In this document: one piece after another, positions 1 to 7,377 of the stretch
Layout of the letters: every line of letters starts with the position of its first letter
How positions within the stretch are numbered: the first letter of the stretch is position 1
Origin: Candidatus Methanovirga meridionalis
GTDB taxonomy: Archaea > Methanobacteriota > Methanobacteria > Methanobacteriales > Methanobacteriaceae
NCBI GenBank assembly: GCA_031289325.1
Contig: JAITPS010000244.1
Coordinates: forward strand, 1 to 9,736
Reading direction: 5' to 3'
Length of the DNA: 9,736 bases
Notes under the pieces: model-generated
The model's input: only the letters and a program-made list of their open reading frames with translations
Told to the model about the DNA's origin: nothing
Databases searched by the model: none
Made by a program: the position numbers and the translations under genes

Positions 1-120
1 AGTATAATAAATTAAAGTATAATAAATTAAAGTATAATAAATTAAAGTATAATAAATTAAAGTATAATAAATTAAAGTATAATAAATTAAAGTATAATAA
101 ATTAAAATACAATAAATTAA
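1..120. repeat. 15-bp tandem array, 8 units, truncated by the window start
   Basis: Eight head-to-tail units of AGTATAATAAATTAA run in perfect register. The first seven are identical and the eighth has two changes (AATACAATAAATTAA). The array breaks down after 120 into AGTATTGTAATTTTT. Every unit contains TAA stops and no coding frame is plausible. Rotated, the unit begins TTAAAGTA, the same eight bases that begin the units of the large array at 8926-9705. The true left end lies outside the window. Confidence 0.95.
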
Positions 121-175
121 AGTATTGTAATTTTTATTATATAGTTAATTATCACGATTTATTTTTGATGTTTGA

Positions 176-618
176 CTATATTAGCTTTGATAAAGTTGTT
201 AATAAATAATTTTTTTAAAAATAAATATTATTAAAATATATTTAATTATTAAAATATATTTATTTAAAATTAATTATATTAATTAAAATAAGTTTATATT
301 ATTTAAAACTTAAAATTATAGATTTTTATAATTTAATATTTAAAATTAAATAATTTAATATAAAAATATCTAAAATTAAATAATTTAATAAAAAAATATC
401 TAAAATTAAATAATTTAATAAAAAAATATCTAAAATTAAATAGTTTAATATAAAAATATCTAAAATTAAATAATTTAATATAAAAATATCTAAAATTAAA
501 TAATTTAATAAAAATTGTCTAAAATTAAATAATTTAATATAAAAATATCTAAAATTAAATAATTTAATAAAAAAATTTATTATTTTAAAATTTAAGAGCT
601 TTTTCATAATGACTATAT
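176..618 (+). mobile_element. MITE-like element, copy A (443 bp)
   Basis: The left end (TTTGATAAAGTTGTTAATAA at 186-205) and the inverse of the right end (ATGAAAAAGCTCTTAAA inside 590-608, then GACTATAT at 611-618) form imperfect terminal inverted repeats of about 27 bp. The same ends and the same internal order of landmarks (AAATATTATTAAAA near the left, AATTATAGATTTTTATAA in the middle, AAATTAAATAATTTAATA before the right end) recur in copies B, C and D. There is no ORF, so it would be a non-autonomous element. The outermost bases are degenerate, so the boundaries are good to a few bases, and no convincing target duplication is visible. It lies downstream of the dys gene. The family assignment rests on alignment within this window only. 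Confidence 0.72.
332..569. repeat. 30-bp tandem repeat inside element copy A
   Basis: Seven consecutive units (361-569) of roughly TAAAAATATCTAAAATTAAA followed by TAATTTAATA, preceded by a partial unit from 332. One unit (511-539) is 29 bp, which shifts the phase. The unit is an amplification of a stretch that occurs once in copies B and D (GAAATTAAATAATTTAATA), so it arose within the element. A minus-strand open frame through it is an artefact: its peptide period changes when the 29-bp unit is crossed. Confidence 0.9.
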
Positions 619-820
619 AAAAAAGTATTATATCCTCGAAATTAATACCTTAATATAAATATATTTTTAAAATTATATTCATTAAAATATTTAATGTTTT
701 TAGGTATTCAATTTTTAGTAATGAATTAATTTTATTCCTATCCACTATTTATTTTTGATAAATTAAGGGTGTGGATTATTTATTTTTTGAAGAATTTCAA
801 ACACCTTGTTAATTAAAAAA
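619..820. other. Gene-free spacer with several hairpins
   Basis: No ORF, tRNA or recognisable RNA gene. It holds three dyads: CATTAAA/TTTAATG (680-696, loop ATA) followed by T5, enclosed by AATACCT (644-650) and AGGTATT (702-708); ATCCAC (740-745) with GTGGAT (771-776) enclosing ATTTAT/ATAAAT (747-763); and TTTGAA/TTCAAA (786-801). AAGGGTGT (765-772) can alternatively pair with ACACCTT (801-807). Slightly richer in G and C than its surroundings. Read on the minus strand, T6 at 815-820 could help terminate the hisI-dys transcript. Function unknown. Confidence 0.35.
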
Positions 821-890
821 TCTGATAATTCAAATCTGATAATTCAAATTTGATAATTCAAATCTGATAATTCAAATCTGATAATTCATA
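821..890. repeat. 14-bp tandem repeat, 5 units
   Basis: Five contiguous units of TCTGATAATTCAAA. Unit 3 starts TTTG and unit 5 ends CATA; otherwise they are exact. It lies just past the 3' end of dys (stop at 943-945 on the minus strand) and so would fall in that transcript's 3' region. No coding potential and no spacers, so it is not a CRISPR. Confidence 0.95.
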
Positions 891-942
891 AAGAATAGCC
901 ATTACAATTGAACTCATAAAATCATCTATAATTAATAAGTGT

Positions 943-1863
943 TTAATTTATTTTATCTATAGCACCAGCTAATATTAATGGGAAAAGAATGGTAACATCT
1001 CCAATTACAGTTACTAAGTCTGATTCTATTTTTGCTTTAGACCATGACTTTGCCTCTTCAAGTGGAGCCCCACTTAAACTTCCAGTCTCGCTTCTATCCA
1101 TTGTTATTTGAATAGCTGAATCCACTCCTCCTTTAAAAAGATTAGAAGCTAAGGCATAATGTTTAGGAAGACCTCCCCCTAAAATAACAGCACCAACACG
1201 TTTTGCTTTAAAAACTATATCATATAAAGTATGCATATCTTTAACTGCATCCACAATTAAATCATGATCTTGAGTAAACATCCATAATTGCAATCCTAAC
1301 ATGCTATCAACAAGTCCTGGTGCAAATATACTAACATTGTTTTCATAAGCTGTCTTTAAAATTGAATTTTCATCCTTAACTCTTTTCCCAATTTCTTCCA
1401 ATAAATCTTTTATTGATATTGTATCAGGGTTAGAAATAGCTATTTCACTAAAAATATGTGTTATTTCTTTTTCAAAAACTTCAAAATCCTCATTTTTAGT
1501 ATAAATATCACCTATACGACCAATTCCTTCATGATTAAGATGATCATCATCAAAACCATAACCCTTGTAATGACTTCCACCAAATGATTCAAGTAGATCA
1601 TGGGTTATATTAGCCCCACTGGTAATTAAAACATCAATTTGTTTATCTTTAATCATTTGAACAATTATATTCCTTAATCCTCCTGGAACAAGTGGTCCAC
1701 CCATACTTAAAAATATCTTAGTTTCCTCATCTGAAATCATTTTTGAAAGTAGTCTGCTTGCTCGTCCAACTCTACCAGCACCTAAAACACCAGAAAGTTC
1801 AAACTCAGTTATTAACTCATCAATAGTCATATCTTTTTTAATATTCATTTGTTTAACTTTCAT
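943..1863 (-). CDS. dys: Deoxyhypusine synthase
   Basis: A 306-residue protein of the deoxyhypusine synthase family. The enzyme uses NAD and spermidine to transfer an aminobutyl group to a specific lysine of translation factor aIF5A, the first step of hypusine formation in the cytoplasm. Visible family features are the N-terminal FELSGVLGAGRVGRA stretch (21-35), the glycine-rich SMGGPLVPGGLRN segment (53-65), TSGANITHD (81-89), GSHYKGYGFDDDHLN (96-110), APGLVDSMLGLQLW (181-194) and GGGLPKHYALASNL (229-242). K234 in PKH matches the catalytic lysine that forms the enzyme-substrate imine in characterised members. The C-terminal part ETGSLSGAPLEEAKSWSK (259-276) is also typical. It follows hisI by 10 bp, so the two are probably cotranscribed. 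No clear Shine-Dalgarno precedes the ATG; Met6 or Met12 are alternative starts, but MKVxxxxIxxxMTIDELI fits what I recall of archaeal homologues. Intact. Confidence 0.95.
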   Translation of the reverse strand: MKVKQMNIKKDMTIDELITEFELSGVLGAGRVGRASRLLSKMISDEETKIFLSMGGPLVPGGLRNIIVQMIKDKQIDVLITSGANITHDLLESFGGSHYKGYGFDDDHLNHEGIGRIGDIYTKNEDFEVFEKEITHIFSEIAISNPDTISIKDLLEEIGKRVKDENSILKTAYENNVSIFAPGLVDSMLGLQLWMFTQDHDLIVDAVKDMHTLYDIVFKAKRVGAVILGGGLPKHYALASNLFKGGVDSAIQITMDRSETGSLSGAPLEEAKSWSKAKIESDLVTVIGDVTILFPLILAGAIDKIN

Positions 1864-1873
1864 TAAATCAACT

Positions 1874-2299
1874 TCAAGGATTAAATACTTTATCTAAAAT
1901 TATATTTAAATCATCTTCACTTATTTCATCTATCTTATAAGAGTTTTTAGCTATTTTATCAGAATCTAAAACTCTAAAAAAACAAGATTTATATCCTGTA
2001 TGACATGCCCCATTAATTTGTTCAACTTTTAATAGGATGCTATCCATATCGCAATCAATCAAAACTTCTTTAACGAACTGAAAATTCTTTGAAGTTTCAC
2101 CTTTTAACCATAATGCCTTTCGTGAAGTACTCCAATAATGAGCTTTTTTAGTTTTTAAAGTCTTTTCTAATGCAATTTTATCCATGTAAGCAACCATTAA
2201 AACTTGCAAAGTTTTATAATCTTGAGCAATAGCTATTATTAAATCTTTACCATCAATACTATGTTTAAAATTGATTTTAATATTAATCTCCCCATTCAT
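1874..2299 (-). CDS. hisI: Phosphoribosyl-AMP cyclohydrolase
   Basis: A 141-residue stand-alone HisI, which opens the adenine ring of phosphoribosyl-AMP to give ProFAR in the third step of histidine biosynthesis. It is a metal-dependent cytoplasmic enzyme, normally a dimer. Diagnostic stretches are HYWSTSRKALWLKGETSKN (54-72), IDCDMDSILLKVEQ (81-94) and GACHTGYKSCFFR (97-109). C83, C99 and C106 correspond to the zinc-binding cysteines, and D82, D84 and D86 to the acidic metal site known in the family. There is no fused HisE domain, as is common in archaea. The residues after about 112 form a short extra tail. It is the first gene of a two-gene operon with dys, without other his genes. No strong ribosome binding site precedes the ATG, and no ATG, GTG or TTG lies within the next dozen codons, so this start is favoured. 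Confidence 0.96.
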   Translation of the reverse strand: MNGEINIKINFKHSIDGKDLIIAIAQDYKTLQVLMVAYMDKIALEKTLKTKKAHYWSTSRKALWLKGETSKNFQFVKEVLIDCDMDSILLKVEQINGACHTGYKSCFFRVLDSDKIAKNSYKIDEISEDDLNIILDKVFNP

Positions 2300-2344
2300 A
2301 TCTTTTTAATAGATTATTTTAATGTTTTCATAATTTTTGCCTTT

Positions 2345-2363
2345 TAATATTTATTTTTTATAA
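2345..2363 (-). promoter_or_regulatory. Candidate TATA boxes for the hisI-dys operon
   Basis: Reading the minus strand, AAATATTA lies 46-53 bases and TTATAAAA 57-64 bases upstream of the hisI ATG, followed by a relatively G/C-containing AAAAGGC. Either could serve as an archaeal TATA box with a short leader. The end of element B lies about 20 bp further upstream, so the insertion would sit at the promoter's outer edge. TATA-like words are common by chance in DNA this AT-rich. Confidence 0.3.
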
Positions 2364-2379
2364 TTATCATTTATTTTTT

Positions 2380-2755
2380 ATATGTTGGTTTTGATAAAGT
2401 TCTTAATAAATTATTTTTCTTAAAATTAAATATTATTAAAAAATATTAGTTTAAAATTATTTTCATTATTTAAAATTTATTTTTATTATTTAAAATTTAT
2501 TTATATTATTTAAAATTTATTTTTATTACTTAAAATTTATTTTTATTATTTAAAATTTATTTTTATTATTTAAAATTTATTTTTATTATTTAAAATTTAT
2601 TTTTATTACTTAAAATTTATTTTTATTATTTAAAATTTAAAATTATAGATTTTTATAAATTGATATTTGAAATTAAATAATTTAATAAAAAAATTTAAAA
2701 TTTAATAAAAAAACTTATAGTTCAAAATTTAAGAACTTTTTCATAATAACTATAT
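2380..2755 (+). mobile_element. MITE-like element, copy B (376 bp)
   Basis: The left end ATATGTTGGTTTTGATAAAG continues GTTCTTAATAAAT. The right end, reverse-complemented, reads ATATAGTTATTATGAAAAAG and continues TTCTTAAATTTT. Of the first 27 bases roughly 20 match between the two ends. The interior follows the family order (AAATATTATTAAAAAATATT, then the 20-bp array, then AATTATAGATTTTTATAA, then GAAATTAAATAATTTAATA). No ORF. It lies 5' of the hisI operon and only 56 bp from copy C. No reliable target duplication: both flanks contain TTATTT, but that is not significant here. Confidence 0.75.
2461..2640. repeat. 20-bp tandem repeat inside element copy B, 9 units
   Basis: Nine units of TTTTATTATTTAAAATTTAT in exact 20-bp register with one to three substitutions each (for example TTTC or TTAT starts, ATTACT variants). 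Copy D has only a related TTATTTAAATT segment at this place, so the array is a local expansion within copy B. Non-coding. Confidence 0.95.
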
Positions 2756-2811
2756 TTATTTAAGCTATAATACTATTTTCTAATTTTAACTATTTTCTAA
2801 TTTTATTTTAG

Positions 2812-3141
2812 ATATACTGGTTTTAATAAAGTTCTTAATAAATAACCTTTTTAAAAATAAGTATCATTAAAAAATATTAATTAAATTAAAAAATATTAAT
2901 TAAATTAAAAAATATTAATTAAATTAAAAAATATTAATTAAATTAGAAAATATTAATTAAAAATTATTTATATTATTTAAGAATTATTTATATTAATTAA
3001 AAATTATTTATATTAATTAAAATACATTAATATTATTTAAAGTTTAAAATTATAAATTTTCACGAAGTAATGTTTAAAATTAATTAATTTAATAAAAAAA
3101 TTTGTTTTCAAAATTTAAGAACTTTTTCATAAGGAATATAA
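2812..3141 (+). mobile_element. MITE-like element, copy C (330 bp)
   Basis: The left end ATATACTGGTTTTAATAAAG continues TTCTTAATAAATAA. The right end, reverse-complemented, carries CCTTATGAAAAAGTTCTTAA and continues ATTTT. The outer bases of the right end are more diverged than in B or A, which suggests decay. The core landmarks are present but changed (AATTATAAATTTTCACGAAG in place of AATTATAGATTTTTATAA). No ORF. The spacer to copy B (2756-2811) is unremarkable and AT-rich. Confidence 0.7.
2866..3020. repeat. Two adjoining tandem repeats inside element copy C
   Basis: First block, 2866-2960: five units of ATTAAAAAATATTAATTAA (19 bp), four identical and one with a G. Second block, 2961-3020: three units of about AAATTATTTATATTAATTAA (20 bp). 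Both expand sequence that occurs once near the left end of copy D (ATTAAAAAATATTAATTTAA). Non-coding. Confidence 0.92.
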
Positions 3142-3810
3142 TATCTTCTAAATAAAATAATTTTTTTAATTTAAAATCTTCTATTTTTTAGATTATGTTT
3201 TATTAGATTTTATATTAGCTTAAAACCAAATTATTTGCACTTTAAAATAGTAATTTTTATAAAAATTTAAGCATTATACTATAAAAGTCTTATACTACAA
3301 TCTTATACTATAAAATTTATTACAATTTATTACAATATAACTATATTCATAATCATTAATACATAAAATTTTGAGTTTTTGTAATAACATTTATATATAA
3401 GTTCAACACAATTTATTATTATAAAAATTTAAATTTGTATTAAATAAATAATATGATTATTAAGATATGGATTATTTATTAATATTATTTATTCCAAAAT
3501 GTTATTTATTAATATTATTTATTTTAAAATGTTATTTATTTTAGTGTTAAATGATTACTAACATTATAGATAACCAATTAACATTGTAGTAATAATAAAA
3601 ATATTATAAAATAATAAAAATCAGATTTATTTATATATAACAAATACTTAAATTTTTATATGAATTTATTACTTATTATAAGCAATTATAAATATAGTAT
3701 AAACCATAATAAATATAATAAAAAAATTATATAAAATATAAAGATTAATACATATTTATTTTATTGTTTTATAGTAGGTATTCTTACTATTTTGTTAATT
3801 CATGGATATA
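3142..3810. other. Gene-free AT-rich region
   Basis: No credible ORF, tRNA or structured RNA is visible on either strand. It contains a 30-bp direct repeat at 3472-3501 and 3502-3531 (TTATTTATTAATATTATTTA, then TTCCAAAATG or TTTTAAAATG), with the start of a third unit to 3540. Three copies of TTATACTAYAA lie between about 3274 and 3316, and there is a spaced direct repeat AACATTRTAG around 3560-3590. Beyond these short repeats I see nothing interpretable. Confidence 0.5.
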
Positions 3811-3889
3811 TTAACTTTAAAATTAACTTAAATTAAGTATTTAACTTTAAAATTAACTCAAGTTAAGTATTTAACTTTAAAATTTTTTG
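3811..3889. repeat. 30-bp direct repeat upstream of rpa, 2.6 units
   Basis: Units at 3811-3840 and 3841-3870 and a partial third at 3871-3889, each starting TTAACTTTAAAATT. Unit 1 contains a perfect 13-bp dyad ACTTAAATTAAGT (3826-3838); the same site in unit 2 is ACTCAAGTTAAGT, with one broken pair. The set ends about 30 bp before the rpa TATA box, a position suited to an activator or repressor of the rpa-radA operon, but no regulator is known from the sequence. Confidence 0.8.
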
Positions 3890-3917
3890 ATTAGTTTTGA
3901 AATGCTCTATCCAAATT

Positions 3918-3927
3918 AATATAAATA
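3918..3927 (+). promoter_or_regulatory. Probable TATA box of the rpa-radA operon
   Basis: AATATAAATA stands 41-50 bases before the rpa ATG, preceded by CCAAATT, which could serve as a BRE-like context. With the usual archaeal spacing, transcription would begin near 3945-3950 and leave a leader of about 20 bases that includes the ribosome binding site at 3955-3961. Confidence 0.5.
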
Positions 3928-3954
3928 TAGACATTTAAACAAATAGTTAGAAAT

Positions 3955-3961
3955 GTGAGGG
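3955..3961 (+). promoter_or_regulatory. Ribosome binding site of rpa
   Basis: GTGAGGG is placed 6 bases before the ATG. The identical heptamer precedes radA. It overlaps GTGA and GAGG, both parts of the complement of the archaeal 16S rRNA 3' end. Confidence 0.65.
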
Positions 3962-3967
3962 TTTAAT

Positions 3968-6325
3968 ATGGAACCGAAAATAAATGAAGAATATGCAAAA
4001 ATCGCAGATAAAATAAGTAAAGAAGAATTTTTAGAGAAACTAAAAGACATGAAAAAAGAATATGTTGATGTTAGTTTTATGAATGACCTTGACATAGCAA
4101 GAATGATTGTAGGCAGTTTTATTGATGAAGAAAATGAAAAAAGATCTGATAAAAAAGAACATGCCATGAATAAAATCTCAAAATTAGAACCTGGTGCTAA
4201 AATTCCAGTTATTGGTAGAATAATGGCTATTTCCAACCCTAAAAAATTTACATCAAGAAAAGGAAAGGAAGGTAAACTTGCCAACATTATTTTATCTGAT
4301 GATACTGGTGAATTAAAAGTTGTTTTATGGACTGAAAGTATTAAGCTATTGAAAAATATTAAAGAAGGAGATGTAGTTAAAATTCCTGACGGAGAAGTCA
4401 AAAGTGGATACAATTCAAAATTAGAACTTCATCTACAACCTCGTTCTTCAATAGAAGTTTTAGATAGTAATGAGTACAAAACATTACCTGAATATAAGGA
4501 AGTTATTACTCCAATTGCTGATATAGATCCTGATGAAAAGGTTAATATAATTGGTAGAATTATCAGAATTACATCTACAAGGACATTTGATAAAAATGGT
4601 AAAGAAGGCAAAGTTAGATCTTTGGATATCAAAGATAAATCTGGAGAAGTGACTTACACTTTATGGAACAATGATGTTGAGCTTGTTGATGAATTAGACC
4701 TAAATGAAGGAGACACAATCAAAATTTTATCTGCACAAGCAAGAGATAGAAATGGAGAAATCTCTCTCTCACATTGGGATGGTAAAATTGTAAAAGGCGA
4801 GTTTGATGTTCCTGAATTTGAAGAAGTAATAACTAAAATAGCTGAAGCTCATGAAATGAAAAATGTTAACTTATTGGGTATTGTTACTAAAATTCATGAT
4901 ACAATATCATTTGAAAGAGCAGATGGCACTACAGGTTATGTTAAATCAATTGAAATAAAAGATGATACCGCTGATATAAGAGTGACTCTATGGAATGATG
5001 ATACAAAATTAGATTTAAATAAAGGAGAAATAATAGAGGTTAAAGGAGTAAATATAGAATTTGATGAATATTCTCCATCTGGTTATAAGGTTAATACCAA
5101 TTGGAATTCAAGAATAGTTAAAGATCCATCTGGAGATACGGCTTTAATCAATGTTTTAAATGAGTATAAAAATCAGCTTGGTCCAGTCAAAATAGAACAA
5201 GTTCAAGATTATGAGGAGGATGGTGTAGAAGTTGATGTTCTTGGAAGAATAATCAATGTAAATGATCCAAGAGAGTTTCAAAGAGAAGATGGATCACCAG
5301 GTATAGTTAGGTCTGGAGATTTAGCTGATGAAACTGGTGTTGTTAAAGTATCATTTTGGGATGATAAAGCAAACTCAAATCTTTTACCTGGAACACCTGT
5401 TTTAATTGAAAATGCAAAAACAAGATTAGGACTATTCAGTGTAGAATTAAATGTAGGTAAAACTTCCAGAGTAATTCAATGTAAAGAAAGTGATGTTGAA
5501 GATTTACCAAGTTTTAGTGAACTTGAAGATAAAATTTACACCACCAAAAAAGTTGAAGACTTAGATGAGGATGATAACTATGTTAGATTAATAGCAAGGA
5601 TATTTGACATTCAAGAGCCAAATGAATTCGAAAGACAAGATGGAAAGATTGGTTTGGTAAGGTCAATAGATTTAGCTGATGAAACTGGATCAATTAAAGC
5701 TTCATTTTGGGATGATAAAGCAGAAATAGCTTATGAAATTGGAGATCCTATAAAAATTGAAAATCCTCGCATCACCTTTAGAAATGACCAATTAGAGTTA
5801 AGTGTTGGTAGTAACTCAAAGGTTTCAAAAGTTGGTGAAGGAGATTTAAAAGACCTTCCCACTCATGGAGAACTTGAAGAAAAGATTTATGTTGAAAAAA
5901 CCATTGGTGAGTTAGAAGATGACGATAAAAATATAAAAGTCGTTGGTAGAATATCTGAAATCAGTGGAGATAAATTACTTTTACCAAGATGTCCAAGCTG
6001 TAATAATCGTCTTGAACAAGTTGATGATGAATATGCTTGTGATTATTGTGGTGATGATTTTGATGAACCGAATTATCTTGTAATGCTACCTTTAAGAATT
6101 GAAGATGATACTGGTGATATTTCTGTTACATTCTTTTCATATTTAGCTGAAAAGTTGCTTGAAATGAATAAAGATGAAATTATTAAAAATGATGATGATG
6201 GATTAAAAGAAAAGGTTGAAGATTTAATTAATTTAGAATTAACTTTAATAGTTGATGTTGACTTCGATGATTACAATGAAGAAATTAGATTAAAACCAAA
6301 GAAAATTATATCTAAAAATCTTTAA
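3968..6325 (+). CDS. rpa: Replication protein A (multi-OB-fold single-stranded DNA-binding protein)
   Basis: A 785-residue, very acidic single-polypeptide RPA that binds and protects single-stranded DNA during replication, repair and recombination. After an N-terminal helical segment (1-75) come repeated OB folds at about 78-165, 190-277, 297-385, 419-505 and 536-620. Each has the signature hxGRI...G..hRS.dL.D.TG.h...hW.d. A sixth OB-like unit follows at about 655-765, interrupted by a zinc finger CPSC (675-678) and CDYC (691-694). This architecture matches the large Methanobacteriales RPA, which I recall as also being next to radA in Methanothermobacter. Folds 4 and 5 are unusually alike (LADETG and SFWDDKA in both), suggesting a recent duplication. 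The start is supported by a good ribosome binding site. The 41-bp gap to radA and the matching ribosome binding site suggest one operon. The frame is intact. Confidence 0.95.
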   Translation: MEPKINEEYAKIADKISKEEFLEKLKDMKKEYVDVSFMNDLDIARMIVGSFIDEENEKRSDKKEHAMNKISKLEPGAKIPVIGRIMAISNPKKFTSRKGKEGKLANIILSDDTGELKVVLWTESIKLLKNIKEGDVVKIPDGEVKSGYNSKLELHLQPRSSIEVLDSNEYKTLPEYKEVITPIADIDPDEKVNIIGRIIRITSTRTFDKNGKEGKVRSLDIKDKSGEVTYTLWNNDVELVDELDLNEGDTIKILSAQARDRNGEISLSHWDGKIVKGEFDVPEFEEVITKIAEAHEMKNVNLLGIVTKIHDTISFERADGTTGYVKSIEIKDDTADIRVTLWNDDTKLDLNKGEIIEVKGVNIEFDEYSPSGYKVNTNWNSRIVKDPSGDTALINVLNEYKNQLGPVKIEQVQDYEEDGVEVDVLGRIINVNDPREFQREDGSPGIVRSGDLADETGVVKVSFWDDKANSNLLPGTPVLIENAKTRLGLFSVELNVGKTSRVIQCKESDVEDLPSFSELEDKIYTTKKVEDLDEDDNYVRLIARIFDIQEPNEFERQDGKIGLVRSIDLADETGSIKASFWDDKAEIAYEIGDPIKIENPRITFRNDQLELSVGSNSKVSKVGEGDLKDLPTHGELEEKIYVEKTIGELEDDDKNIKVVGRISEISGDKLLLPRCPSCNNRLEQVDDEYACDYCGDDFDEPNYLVMLPLRIEDDTGDISVTFFSYLAEKLLEMNKDEIIKNDDDGLKEKVEDLINLELTLIVDVDFDDYNEEIRLKPKKIISKNL

Positions 6326-6354
6326 ATTGTTAAAATTAAATTTAAAAATAAAAA

Positions 6355-6361
6355 GTGAGGG
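6355..6361 (+). promoter_or_regulatory. Ribosome binding site deciding the radA start
   Basis: GTGAGGG, identical to that of rpa, stands 5 bases before ATG 6367. Its own GTG could be read as an in-frame start adding four residues (MRDI), but its role as ribosome binding site and the fit to the family N-terminus make ATG 6367 the start. Confidence 0.7.
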
Positions 6362-6366
6362 ATATT

Positions 6367-7302
6367 ATGGTTGAACTTGAAGATTTACCGAGTGTTGGAG
6401 AAAAAACAGCACAAAAATTAAGAGATGCTGGATTCGCAGATATGATGCGATTAGCAACTGCTACTGCAAAAGAATTAGCTGTTAAAGCAGAAATTGGAGA
6501 AGGTGTAGCTGAAAAAGTAATTGAAGCTGCAAGAAAAGCTGAACAAATAGATTTTGAAACAGCTTTTGATGTAATGGAACGTCGAAAAGAAGTAGGTAGA
6601 ATTAATGTTGGATGTAAAGCTTTTAATGAGCTAATTGGTGGAGGAATCGAAACTCAATCAATCACTGAAGTGTTTGGTGAGTTTGGATCTGGTAAAAGTC
6701 AAATTGCTCATGAATTAGCTGTTACAGTCCAATCATCCTTAGATGATGGTGGTTTAGATGGAGAATCAGTATTCATTGATACTGAAAATACTTTCCGTCC
6801 TGAAAGAATAGAGCAAATATCTGCTGCATTTGATTTTGATCCTCAAGAAACATTGCAAAAAATCCATATTGCAAGGGCATTTAACTCTTCTCACCAAATA
6901 TTAATGGCTGAAAAAATAAATGAACTAATTCAAAGTGGAACCAACATTAAATTAATTATTGTTGATTCTTTAATGGCTCATTTCAGAGCAGAATATATAG
7001 GAAGAGAGTCTTTAGCAACAAGACAACAAAAACTCAATCAACATTTACACACACTTCAAAACCTTGCTACCACATACAATGTAGCTATCTTCTTAACAAA
7101 CCAGGTTCAAGCAAGACCAGATGCTTTTTTTGGAAGTCCAACAAAGGCAATTGGTGGGCATGTTTTAGGACATGCTTCAACATATAGGCTTTGGCTTAAA
7201 AAAGGTCTCGCTGGCAAAAGAATAGCAAGACTTGTAGATAGTCCACATCTTCCAGAAGGAGAATGTGTATTTAAAATCGTGAGTGAAGGAATTGTTGATT
7301 AA
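6367..7302 (+). CDS. radA: RadA recombinase
   Basis: A 311-residue archaeal RecA/Rad51 homologue that forms ATP-dependent filaments on single-stranded DNA, displacing RPA, to carry out homologous pairing and strand exchange. Residues 1-58 form the N-terminal helix-hairpin-helix DNA-binding domain (LPSVGEKTAQKL, EIGEGVAEKV). F63-E64-T65-A66 is the FxTA polymerisation motif in the linker. The ATPase core has Walker A GEFGSGKS (104-111) and Walker B LIIVD (196-200). The DNA-binding loops lie around RESLATRQQ (213-221) and TNQVQARPDAFFGSP (244-258), ending in GGHVLGHA (263-270). Length and sequence closely match Methanothermobacter RadA, and there is no intein. It is second gene of the rpa operon, an arrangement that pairs the ssDNA binder with the recombinase that replaces it. 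A strong hairpin and T-run follow. Confidence 0.98.
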   Translation: MVELEDLPSVGEKTAQKLRDAGFADMMRLATATAKELAVKAEIGEGVAEKVIEAARKAEQIDFETAFDVMERRKEVGRINVGCKAFNELIGGGIETQSITEVFGEFGSGKSQIAHELAVTVQSSLDDGGLDGESVFIDTENTFRPERIEQISAAFDFDPQETLQKIHIARAFNSSHQILMAEKINELIQSGTNIKLIIVDSLMAHFRAEYIGRESLATRQQKLNQHLHTLQNLATTYNVAIFLTNQVQARPDAFFGSPTKAIGGHVLGHASTYRLWLKKGLAGKRIARLVDSPHLPEGECVFKIVSEGIVD

Positions 7303-7315
7303 AATTTAAACAATG

Positions 7316-7353
7316 AATAGATTCTAATATAGAGTCTATTTATTATTTTTTTT
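7316..7353 (+). terminator. Terminator of the rpa-radA operon
   Basis: The stem AATAGATTC (7316-7324) pairs with GAGTCTATT (7332-7340), nine pairs including one G-T, over a 7-base loop. TATTA and T8 (7346-7353) follow. It begins 13 bases after the radA stop codon. Archaeal termination depends mainly on the T-run; the hairpin adds support. Confidence 0.65.
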
Positions 7354-7377
7354 ATAAAAATAGCTATTTTATACTAT

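Noticed and set aside
326..607. Minus-strand open frame of 93 codons
   Set aside because: It is a read-through of the 30-bp repeat in element A. The peptide period switches reading frame at the 29-bp unit, and the composition is only F, I, L, N, K, Y and similar residues.
3142..3810. tRNA or other structured RNA gene in the large gene-free region
   Set aside because: There is no G/C-rich island or cloverleaf; in a genome this AT-rich stable RNAs would stand out.
3916..4632. Two minus-strand open frames opposite the start of rpa
   Set aside because: They are antisense to a clear, conserved RPA coding sequence and have no family features of their own.
6355..6366. GTG start adding MRDI to RadA
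   Set aside because: This GTG is part of the GTGAGGG ribosome binding site, and the ATG at 6367 gives the family's N-terminus and usual length.
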